Below are positions 8,796 through 16,479 of a stretch of DNA of 64,000 bases, piece by piece. A program made the position numbers and the translations under genes. The notes under the pieces are model-generated. The model was not told where the DNA came from and did not search any database. It saw only the letters and a list, made by a program, of their open reading frames with translations. The stretch comes from an uncultured Gammaproteobacteria bacterium (GTDB lineage: Bacteria > Pseudomonadota > Gammaproteobacteria > Eutrophobiales > Eutrophobiaceae), in assembly GCA_943788815.1 (NCBI GenBank), contig CALSRS010000002.1, positions 369,062 through 433,061 on the forward strand. Reading direction: 5' to 3'. How positions within the stretch are numbered: position 1 is the first letter of the stretch; every line of letters begins with the position of its first letter.

Positions 8796-8957
8796 TATGG
8801 ATGTCGTAAATATTTATTAAAATTAAATCATATATTTTTCAATAGGATAGAAGTGTGTATTGGATATACTGGTACAAAATATAAGTTAGTCCGTATAGGA
8901 AAGCATTAATGCAGCACCTATGAAAACTCCAGACTTGGCGGTGCCGTGGAATGTTTG

Positions 8958-11093
8958 TCAGAAAGATCCGCTAATAGTCAGTCCAACCTCAATACCATCC
9001 TTGCGGTGCTGAAGCTGTCTGAAATCTAAAAGTGATATATCCCTTTGGCCGGTAAAGCGGCTTCGTGTTCTTCTTTCAGTCATGTTGGTGACATTATGTA
9101 CATCTATTCGCGTTTTGATACCAAACCAACGGGTGGTCTCAATGAAGAGATTGATTAAGGGGTCTTTGTCCCGCAGGTCCAGTTCATCCACTTTAAATAC
9201 TGGTAGGTCTGCCTCCAGAGTCATGTCCCAGCCCCAGGCGACACGTATTTCTTCAAAGTCCTGCCTAAAGTCGATCACGGCAACATATTCATTATCTGTA
9301 TCAAATATACTTTGTGAAGATGCGGTTATAATTGTCGCGTTTAATACCCTATTCAATCCAGTGACGGGATCTACCACGGTAGAATCCTGCCATTTTAGGT
9401 TTATATCCAGTCGGCCATTGTGCAAGCCCATCCAGTCCAGCTCTGCCGTTCCTTCAAAACGGAGTCCCCATCGACGCGCATCACCAATATTACCGGGCGC
9501 CTCTGCTGTTGCTAGGGGGATCAGATCTTGCACATCATCTATCCAATGATGGAACAAGGTGATTTTAAAGACATTCTCTTGTCCAAAACGGCGCTCATAC
9601 CCCACTTCGGTTTTCCAGGTGGTTTCTGGTCTTAAGTTTGGATTTCCCAAAGCGACATCGTCATCAGAAAATAAACTGAAACTAATATAATCAGTAAAGC
9701 GCAATTGGGCGACTTCCCTGGCCACCCTGATGCGCGCGCGCATAGATTCATCTGGTGTATAGCTTAGCTCTGCATGGGGTTTGAGAAAGTTTAAATTTTG
9801 TTCGGTATCTTGATCACCTAATGTGGTCAATTTTGAGACTTCAAAACCCAATCCATAATCCAGCTCATAATCACCTAATGCCCAAATATCTTTTATCAAA
9901 AAATCACCACGGGTTTCTTTAATGGTGGTGTTTTCGCCAGGGACAAAAACCGTTACGGCTCCAGCGCCTGTATCGGTGGTTTGGTCCACCTTATTGGCCA
10001 CCTCGTTATAGGCGGCTTCCAGTGTAAAGCGCAAATTATGGGAATCGATAGCGGAATACTCAAATTCAGTCCTTAGGATGCCTTCTTTTTCAATTTGATT
10101 TGATACTCTCATTTTTTCTTCAGTGAGATTTTCATCAGGATCAAAACTACGCTCTGTCGCCGTTTCATCTTCGTTTTCACGCGTAGCAAAAACCAGAAAC
10201 GTGCCTTTTAAAAACTCGGACAGGTTACGCTCCGCAATCAGGCCGGCTTCAAACTGAATTTCACCGGTATCGGTAAATAAGACTTCACTGCGAGTACGTG
10301 ACCCGGGGATCTGCGGTGTACGTAATGACAAAAAGTCTTCGCCACCTTCTTGTATTCCAAACTGTGATGCCCAGGTATAAAGGGTTTCATCCACCCATTT
10401 GGATGCGGTTAGATCAAAATTTGCCTCAAACTCTCGTTCATTTCCATCTTCCAGCCGTTTTTCTGTCAATGCATTGTTAATATCTCGGATTTCTTCTCGA
10501 TTACGATCACTTTCTGCCACCCGAAATACATCCAGGCCTGCGTTATAATCAATACCGTTCCAATTATCGGCAATTGAAATATTAGTAAAGATGGGAACAG
10601 GTTCCATGTCAAAATTCTTATAGCCACTAAATGCCCATCGCACAGCCGCTGGTACATCCGTTTTTAATACCACGTTGGCGACCTCAGGCTCTCCTTGCAT
10701 TTCAATATTACGCACAGGACCTCTGATCAACTCGATTTTTTCTACCTGGTTTGCCGGGATACGGTCCAGTAAAGAAGGAACAGTTACCCGCTTGCTACTG
10801 GGCCTTCGTCCATTTACCAACACATTGCCGGTATCTGACCCATAACCTCGAAGTTCGCCACTAATGGACATCAAAAATCCTGGTAGCTGCTCCAACATAT
10901 CCAGGGCGGAATTGGGTTGAAAACGATTAAAGAAGGACGCCGTATAGGTAACGACATTTTCTTCTTCCATGACTCCTTCCATTGATCCGGTCTGATCTGA
11001 AGGAGGTGGGGTTTGTGAATAACTGGTATTGGAAAACGAAATAAGCATAACGATGAAGCAGATGTGAATCACGTAATTTGAATTTTGGTACAC
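8958..11093 (-). CDS. TonB-dependent outer membrane receptor (paralogue 1)
   Basis: A GTG at 11093 is 6 bases after GGAG and gives a clean signal peptide (ending NTSYSQ); the TTG at 11105 lies inside the ribosome site. A possible TonB box is ENVVTYTA, followed by a plug domain (ALDMLEQLPGF, VLVNGRRPSSK, RIPANQVEKIELIRGP) and a beta-barrel ending in the usual C-terminal Phe (LTISGSF). About 711 residues. It is clearly related to the receptor at 20414-22555, for example in FKITLFHHWIDDV and GNIGDARRWGLRFEG. The substrate is unknown. It would be energised by the TonB operon at 45-50 kb. Transcription is monocistronic and divergent from the GrlR-like gene. Confidence 0.93.
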   Translation of the reverse strand: MYQNSNYVIHICFIVMLISFSNTSYSQTPPPSDQTGSMEGVMEEENVVTYTASFFNRFQPNSALDMLEQLPGFLMSISGELRGYGSDTGNVLVNGRRPSSKRVTVPSLLDRIPANQVEKIELIRGPVRNIEMQGEPEVANVVLKTDVPAAVRWAFSGYKNFDMEPVPIFTNISIADNWNGIDYNAGLDVFRVAESDRNREEIRDINNALTEKRLEDGNEREFEANFDLTASKWVDETLYTWASQFGIQEGGEDFLSLRTPQIPGSRTRSEVLFTDTGEIQFEAGLIAERNLSEFLKGTFLVFATRENEDETATERSFDPDENLTEEKMRVSNQIEKEGILRTEFEYSAIDSHNLRFTLEAAYNEVANKVDQTTDTGAGAVTVFVPGENTTIKETRGDFLIKDIWALGDYELDYGLGFEVSKLTTLGDQDTEQNLNFLKPHAELSYTPDESMRARIRVAREVAQLRFTDYISFSLFSDDDVALGNPNLRPETTWKTEVGYERRFGQENVFKITLFHHWIDDVQDLIPLATAEAPGNIGDARRWGLRFEGTAELDWMGLHNGRLDINLKWQDSTVVDPVTGLNRVLNATIITASSQSIFDTDNEYVAVIDFRQDFEEIRVAWGWDMTLEADLPVFKVDELDLRDKDPLINLFIETTRWFGIKTRIDVHNVTNMTERRTRSRFTGQRDISLLDFRQLQHRKDGIEVGLTISGSF

Positions 11094-11303
11094 GTTGCTC
11101 TCCAATAAGGTACAGCTTGAAATTTCAGGTAATAATCAGTTATTTGCAGTATCAAGTCAAAGAAAATAATCGTGCCCATGCGCCTATAAATGAATGTGCA
11201 AAAATAAGTCAAATCACTAGATGAATTATTCTTTCCATATAAATTCTGCCAGTATCAAATTTCAGCTTCAGATGAAAATATTGCATAATTTTTTTCGCAA
11301 TTC

Positions 11304-11334
11304 TTGATTTGAATCAATTTAACCATGTGGTTAA
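11304..11334. promoter_or_regulatory. Two adjacent small palindromes upstream of the GrlR-like gene
   Basis: TTGATT-tg-AATCAA (11304-11317) and TTAACC-atgt-GGTTAA (11319-11334) lie side by side, 29 bases before the ATG at 11363 and in the divergent space to the TonB receptor gene. Six-base arms in AT-rich DNA can occur by chance, so an operator role is only a suggestion. Confidence 0.25.
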
Positions 11335-11362
11335 TTCGTTACTGTTCAATACAGGGGAGTAA

Positions 11363-11704
11363 ATGAATAATAATACACTCAATGGTATTTGGGCTGTCAC
11401 ATTTTCTAGTCATATCCTGGAATTCTCAGGCGTACTGGTTTTAGAAAATGGTCGTGCATTGGGAGGTGATGCAAATTACATCTACAGCGGTCAGTATAAA
11501 TTTCAAAACGGCAACATCGCCTCGAAAGTTAGGGTAAAAAAATATAATAAATCTCTCAAAACCATCCTGCCAATGGAATACATTGCCGATCTAAAAGGCA
11601 ACTATACTGATAACGAAATTAAATTGTCTGGCGTATCAGACAAAAATAGTGACCTGGTCATTAATGCCGTTTGTATAAAGCAGGGAGATTTAAATACAAA
11701 ATAA
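11363..11704 (+). CDS. GrlR-like small regulatory-family protein
   Basis: This 113-residue protein has no signal peptide. LNGIWAVTFSS..LEFSGVLVLENGRALGGDANYIYSG matches the opening of the GrlR family (a small lipocalin-like beta-barrel first described as a negative regulator of type III secretion), followed by the family-like NIASKVRVKKYN and a last strand region (IADLKGNYTDNEIKLSGV). GrlR homologues are widespread in bacteria without type III secretion, where their role is unknown. No secretion genes occur in this window. The ribosome site GGGGAG sits 5 bases before the ATG. It is a single gene divergent from a TonB receptor. Confidence 0.65.
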   Translation: MNNNTLNGIWAVTFSSHILEFSGVLVLENGRALGGDANYIYSGQYKFQNGNIASKVRVKKYNKSLKTILPMEYIADLKGNYTDNEIKLSGVSDKNSDLVINAVCIKQGDLNTK

Positions 11705-11802
11705 CCAGATTTAAGATCAGCTATCTTGTTAAATCATTTTACTACTGACAGAGACGTTGATTGAGATACCTTTCAAAAAAATATTATTTTTAATTAAACA
11801 TT

Positions 11803-13197
11803 TCATTCCCAGTCAACTGTAAAATCTGGACTCTGATAGGCCTTCTCACCACCGAGTATGGTCATAATCACTTTATTGTTACGAATTTCCCGATCCTCCC
11901 CTGAGAGAAAATCTTTGTCGATAACCATAAGGTCTGCATACTTACCGACTTCAATACTCCCTACCTTGGTATCAGCCAGCAAGAATTTGGATGATTGCTG
12001 CGTCATTAACTTAAGCGCGGTAACACGGTCTACACCCTCCTGGGCGCCGTACACAGTTCCGGTTTCACCAGCTTCATCAGGTGGCCAACCATCTTCTGCA
12101 ACTTCCCGGTTCACATAAGTATCAAGTATAGCAAAATAGGTTCCTGGAGATGGCTCGTAAATCTCAGCCTCCCCAACTACATTTACACCTTGTTCAATCA
12201 GACTCCGAACAGGTGCAAGAAATTTCATGCCCGGTTCACCATATCGTTGCAATATTAATTTTGGCGATATATCTAGCGATCGCCTGACGTTAACCGGGAC
12301 AAATAAATTATATTTCTTCAGATTTTCAATGATGTCCGGCTCGGTCCCCACCATATTTCCATGAGCAAACCCATGTCGGGCATTACGCACATACTCCAGT
12401 GTTAATAATCCTGGATTGCGTAGCATTTGTTCTTCCAATTTCTGTACAAATAACCTTAAGCCATGACTGCCAATGGCATGGATGCCTGCCCATCGCCAAC
12501 CAGAACGCAGGCCACGCATTAATGCGATCACAGTAGGCGATTCAAAGTCTGGACAATTTTCCAAAATCATCTTTACCTTTTGAAAATCGGCATGAGGTGC
12601 CGGCGCTAAATCATCACCAAGACAGGGTTGAGTTGGGCTGTCCCAATCTCCTTCACTACTCATTCCGTGTAACCATAGCCAGGGATTTGCTTCTATGGTT
12701 TGCCACATGGCACCAATATTTTCATACATGCCCAGTGATGCTTCTCGCGGTATCGCCTGCCGAGCGAGGTCAAAACTATATGCAAATCGCACGGGTAACT
12801 TACCTTCATTTCTTAGCAGCAAATTATAGGCAGTTACCTGTTGGTTGGTATTCAGTCTGGAACCAAAGGTAGTCATCCCGGAAGTAAGATAATAATCACG
12901 TGCCAAAACTTTAAAACCTTCTCCATATTGAACCGGTGAAGGTTGTTCTCGCAATAATTGCTGAAAATGTGCTCGTAATGGCGTGGGAACCAGGATACTC
13001 CTATCTCCGGGATTCTCGATACCGCGTGGTTGATTATCAACCTGCTCAACAAAGTCAGGCCACATTTCCATAAGTTCTTCCATAGCCCTTTGGTTAAACA
13101 AAATGACGCCATTGCTGGCCTGCGTCCAACCAAGTATCAAACAGAAGATAGAAACATTAAAAATGGTTTTAAATTTTAAATTAATTAAGGATGTCAT
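11803..13197 (-). CDS. Amidohydrolase, C-terminal half as a separate exported protein
   Basis: The protein starts at ATG 13197, where GAGG overlapping the previous stop codon (TGAGGA) serves as ribosome site, and has its own signal peptide (ending LILGWTQAS). About 464 residues correspond to the second half of YtcJ-like amidohydrolases: YYLTSGMTTFGS, the histidine motif GIHAIGSHGLRLF, ARHGFAHGNMVG, and the C-terminal VGSIEVGKYADLMVIDKDFL with MTILGGEKAYQSP. The N-terminal HxH motif is missing from this protein and is found in the next gene upstream. It therefore probably needs that partner to form a metal site. The frame is intact over its whole length. Confidence 0.85.
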   Translation of the reverse strand: MTSLINLKFKTIFNVSIFCLILGWTQASNGVILFNQRAMEELMEMWPDFVEQVDNQPRGIENPGDRSILVPTPLRAHFQQLLREQPSPVQYGEGFKVLARDYYLTSGMTTFGSRLNTNQQVTAYNLLLRNEGKLPVRFAYSFDLARQAIPREASLGMYENIGAMWQTIEANPWLWLHGMSSEGDWDSPTQPCLGDDLAPAPHADFQKVKMILENCPDFESPTVIALMRGLRSGWRWAGIHAIGSHGLRLFVQKLEEQMLRNPGLLTLEYVRNARHGFAHGNMVGTEPDIIENLKKYNLFVPVNVRRSLDISPKLILQRYGEPGMKFLAPVRSLIEQGVNVVGEAEIYEPSPGTYFAILDTYVNREVAEDGWPPDEAGETGTVYGAQEGVDRVTALKLMTQQSSKFLLADTKVGSIEVGKYADLMVIDKDFLSGEDREIRNNKVIMTILGGEKAYQSPDFTVDWE

Positions 13198-13207
13198 TGT
13201 TCGATCC

Positions 13208-14008
13208 TCATTCAGATATTTCAATTAATGGTGTGGATATCGGATCACCATGGGCATCCACTGTGATGTGATACCATACATTTTTTTGCTTTTCTGCCGC
13301 GCGGCTTTCTGGCGTCAGGCCTTCACCTGTTTTTCCAAAAATTTGCTCACCACTGGTCAGCATAAAAGGGTAATCAGGGACAATCTCGGTTATATCTGAC
13401 TTTGATATTCGCACATCGTCCATTTTTCTTGCACTCATCAGGGTTGCCACATCGGATGAAGAAGAAAAACCAAACTCAGGTACATTGACAAGTGAAATAC
13501 TAATCCAGTCATCTGGCCCAGGCTCTGCATTGGCCAACAAGAGTTCCATAGCCTGGGCTACCTTGGCCATGGTTTCATCGGGAGTGGCTGCCACATCCAT
13601 TCTGAGATCAAAACCGGTTGGCGTACTTCGAAGCCCGAACATTTGTCTGGCAATGCTTTCTGTTTTTCCCATGGGGTGGGTATGCGATTCTACGATGCCT
13701 GGCAAGACCATTTTACCTTGTAGATCGACAACATCCGTTTCAGGGCCAGCAAGTGACAGTATCTCCTGGTTCGTGCCCAGTGCAAAGATGACATTATCTT
13801 TAACTGCTAATGCTTCAACAATAGTGCCGGGGTCTGCATTTAAATCATGATTATCTAAAGTCACTATTACGGCATTCTTAAATATAGTGTCCGGATAATC
13901 GATTAATTGGGCAGGTATATTTTGGGCCGTCAATTCTAAGGTCTGCAAAAACAACAACCATATGAAAAAGATTTTGGTAAATCGAATTAATTTGACATCA
14001 CGCAACAT
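13208..14008 (-). CDS. Amidohydrolase, N-terminal half as a separate exported protein
   Basis: This 266-residue protein has a signal peptide (ending TLELTAQ) and the start of the amidohydrolase fold: a small beta-sandwich (FKNAVIVTLDNHDLNADPGT...VEALAVKDNVIFALGTNQEI) and the first barrel strand with the metal motif in LPGIVESHTHPMG. It stops around the middle of the barrel, where intact relatives in this window (16480-18291, 27362-29374) continue. Its TGA at 13208-13210 overlaps the ribosome site of the C-terminal half. Both halves carry signal peptides, so the enzyme may be assembled from two chains in the periplasm. GGAGG precedes the ATG at 14008. Confidence 0.85.
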   Translation of the reverse strand: MLRDVKLIRFTKIFFIWLLFLQTLELTAQNIPAQLIDYPDTIFKNAVIVTLDNHDLNADPGTIVEALAVKDNVIFALGTNQEILSLAGPETDVVDLQGKMVLPGIVESHTHPMGKTESIARQMFGLRSTPTGFDLRMDVAATPDETMAKVAQAMELLLANAEPGPDDWISISLVNVPEFGFSSSSDVATLMSARKMDDVRISKSDITEIVPDYPFMLTSGEQIFGKTGEGLTPESRAAEKQKNVWYHITVDAHGDPISTPLIEISE

Positions 14009-14020
14009 GATTTATCCTCC

Positions 14021-14065
14021 AAAAAAAACCGGAGTAACATGAGAATCTCTCTCTGCTAACTCCGG
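14021..14065 (-). terminator. Rho-independent terminator after the lipoprotein methyltransferase gene
   Basis: On the minus strand CCGGAGTTAGCA pairs with TGTTACTCCGG across a purine-rich loop and is followed by eight T residues (AAAAAAAA at 14021-14028 on the plus strand). It lies 20 bases after the methyltransferase stop and separates that gene from the split amidohydrolase operon. Confidence 0.85.
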
Positions 14066-14085
14066 CTCATATTAATTTGAATTGG

Positions 14086-14967
14086 TTATGGTTTTCTAAA
14101 TTTCAAAACAATTCGATTGGTCGCATCTCTTGGATTTTGTGTCCATCTAATAGTCACATCATCCTCTGGGTGGTTTGCATGAATACTACTCTCACCTTCA
14201 AGTACAAATCCTACCAATGTGACATCTGAGATTGTAATATCAGCAGGAATCCTGTGTATTGCATCACTAGCCTGACGACCTGCTCCAGGTGATGCAGCAT
14301 GATCGATGACTGCAAATATGCCGCCTGGTTTTAGTATCCTTAGAATATTTTCATAACGCGTAATGGAAATTGGCGGTGTGAATTCGCCGGATGCATCATC
14401 ATGATGCCAATGATGTATAGCGAGGCTGAGTAGTACAACATCAACCGAGTTATCTGGAAGAGAAATGTCTTCCGGGTTTTCGAAGTTTAATTCAACATTA
14501 TCATAGGTGGAATATTGCTCAGTATATATTGCCTTAAACTCATCAGAACTTCGGCGTCCACTGTTGTTGGCCACAACTGATCCATTACTCCCCACAACAC
14601 CTGAAAGAATTCGAGTGTAGTAACCATCTCCAGAACTTATATCTACCACACGTACTCCAGGTGCAACACCAAAAAATTTCAGGACCTCAATTGGTTTTCG
14701 GCCAGAATCTCTGCCTGTTTCTTCCATGGGTCGGCGCGAATCAGCCAATGCAGCTTCATAGATATCATTATTCACATCTGCCGGAATACTTTGTATGACA
14801 GTACGTCCAGAACTGGCAGAAGATGGTGTTGCTTGAGGCGCTGCTGGCTGTGGCATAGCACTTGACGATGAATTTTCGGCTGGCGCACCCGATTGTTCGC
14901 TACAACCACTTAGAATTAGCAAACATGTTGAAAAAAGAACTATATAAGTCCGTAAATTAACTTTCAT
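14086..14967 (-). CDS. Exported lipoprotein with a SAM-methyltransferase fold
   Basis: This 293-residue protein has a lipoprotein signal (LLILSGCSEQ; Cys at residue 22) and a Ser/Ala/Pro-rich linker to about residue 60. A class I methyltransferase domain like those of COG4798 follows: VLKFFGVAPGVRVVDISSGDGYYTRIL (motif I), a central SVDVVLLSLAIHHWHHDDASG and LKPGGIFAVIDHAA. An outer- or inner-membrane lipoprotein of this fold would face the periplasm, where S-adenosylmethionine is not normally found, so it may have another function. GGGGG precedes the ATG at 14967. It is monocistronic with its own terminator. Confidence 0.85.
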   Translation of the reverse strand: MKVNLRTYIVLFSTCLLILSGCSEQSGAPAENSSSSAMPQPAAPQATPSSASSGRTVIQSIPADVNNDIYEAALADSRRPMEETGRDSGRKPIEVLKFFGVAPGVRVVDISSGDGYYTRILSGVVGSNGSVVANNSGRRSSDEFKAIYTEQYSTYDNVELNFENPEDISLPDNSVDVVLLSLAIHHWHHDDASGEFTPPISITRYENILRILKPGGIFAVIDHAASPGAGRQASDAIHRIPADITISDVTLVGFVLEGESSIHANHPEDDVTIRWTQNPRDATNRIVLKFRKP

Positions 14968-15375
14968 GTAACCCCCTTTACCGTTACGACTAACTTTATT
15001 TTATTTGACATTCCATTTCTCGATTATGGTAACAAATTCCCATCAATCTGATATAGCAATATCCAATAATCCCTGAAATAATCATATTATTACTAACTTT
15101 TGAAAAATAATTTATACTATTCAATAAGTTAGGATTTTTTCGAAATAATCAAAATTCATTTATTGTGTTATTTCGCCAAGTATGAGAATTATCTATCTAC
15201 CAATCTCTCATGGACAATGCTTTACTTGGAACTGTGCATAATATCTTCACATAAGTATTGCCCGGATTATATATACAAATACTAGATTGATTTAATAATT
15301 TTATCGCTATTATTAAGGTACTGATTTTGATTACTGTTGATACTTTCAATCTATGATTTTATTTCTGGTATTTTA
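14968..15375. other. Intergenic region, AT-rich
   Basis: About 400 bases between the divergent methyltransferase and GGDEF genes. It is strongly AT-rich and must hold both promoters, but I see no convincing promoter pair, hairpin, RNA gene or small reading frame with a ribosome site. Confidence 0.5.
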
Positions 15376-16458
15376 ATGAACTCAAATAGTAAATTTGACA
15401 ACAAAAAAAAATTTGGATCCAGAGAATATAAAATCACGGAGCCACAGATAAAAAGGTTTGCTGGATTAATTCTTCTTATCTCTATAATTTTACTTATTGC
15501 ACGTCATTTTTTTGGTCATGTTGAAGATTCTTCAAATGTTCTCAGCTATTTTATTCTTTCACTCTTTCTATTCATTTATCTTTTTACGGGACCAGTAATT
15601 TCTGGCTTGACCGCAGCCTGGGCAATTGTTATTGGAACCTGGTTTACATTAACCTCACTTAGCTTGTTTGTAGGTGGGCTACAATTGCCTACAGTCGTTG
15701 TATTCCCCCTTGTGCCAATTATGGCCATGATGATGATAGACAACCGCGCTGCAAAAATTTTGAGTGGCCTCTCGATCTTATCAATTATTTTTTTAATAAT
15801 ATTTGAGCTGCTTGGTGTGGAATTCAAAACGATCAGCATGACAGAGACTAATACAAATGTAATGCGTGGTATGTGGCTGATATTTTTAATCGTGATAATG
15901 ACAATAATTAGCCGTTTATACACATCTAAACTTAAAGCTTTGACATCCTACCTTCAGGAACATGCCGATACAGACTATCTGACAGGTACTGCAAGTCATA
16001 AACTACTTCAAGATGCATTAGACCGGGAATTCTATCGTTCAAATATTAATAACAATGTCCTTTCGTTATTACTAATTGATATTGATAACTATAATAAAAT
16101 TAAAACGTCATCAGGAAAAATGCTGGCCGATGAATGCATGAAACTAACAGGGAATCACCTTTTAAAACTATTTAGTCAACCTTCTATCACTGTCGGCAGA
16201 TCAGGATGTGATGAATTTATTGTTGTGCTTCCAGATATCACTTACAAAGATACATTGCAATTTGCAGAAAAAATAAAAACTGCAATATCCGAATTAGACT
16301 TATTTATCGATGCTAAAAATAATGTCAAGCTTACCGTATCAATAAATTGTTTATCTATTCCTGAAAATATAAAAGGTGAAAAAGAGGAATCTATTAATAA
16401 ATTAAGATTTCGTAATGATGGAAAACAAAATTCGATAAATACAATTTCTCTTGATTGA
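15376..16458 (+). CDS. Membrane GGDEF-family protein with degenerate active site
   Basis: A polytopic N-terminal membrane domain of about five or six helices (for example FAGLILLISIILLIARHFF and VLSYFILSLFLFIYLFTG) is joined to a C-terminal GGDEF-like domain from about residue 195. The domain keeps DTDYLTGTASHKLLQDAL and LLLIDIDNYNKIK, but the signature reads SGCDEF (GRSGCDEFIVVLPD) instead of GGDEF, so the first glycine is Ser and the second is Cys. Cyclase activity is doubtful; it may be a receptor-type domain. I chose ATG 15376 (MNSNSKFDN), which leaves a normal cytoplasmic start; ATG 15337 is possible. Neither has a clear ribosome site. Confidence 0.8.
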   Translation: MNSNSKFDNKKKFGSREYKITEPQIKRFAGLILLISIILLIARHFFGHVEDSSNVLSYFILSLFLFIYLFTGPVISGLTAAWAIVIGTWFTLTSLSLFVGGLQLPTVVVFPLVPIMAMMMIDNRAAKILSGLSILSIIFLIIFELLGVEFKTISMTETNTNVMRGMWLIFLIVIMTIISRLYTSKLKALTSYLQEHADTDYLTGTASHKLLQDALDREFYRSNINNNVLSLLLIDIDNYNKIKTSSGKMLADECMKLTGNHLLKLFSQPSITVGRSGCDEFIVVLPDITYKDTLQFAEKIKTAISELDLFIDAKNNVKLTVSINCLSIPENIKGEKEESINKLRFRNDGKQNSINTISLD

Positions 16459-16479
16459 ATTCATTCGTCTAGATATTAC

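Noticed and set aside
9082-9549. 155-residue open frame on the plus strand
   Set aside because: It lies wholly antisense to the TonB receptor gene, has no ribosome site and reads as low-complexity Ser/Arg sequence.
12873-14008. Other open frames across the amidohydrolase genes (for example 13485-13850 plus, 12873-13133 minus)
   Set aside because: They overlap well-supported coding frames, lack family motifs and ribosome sites, and look like shadow frames.
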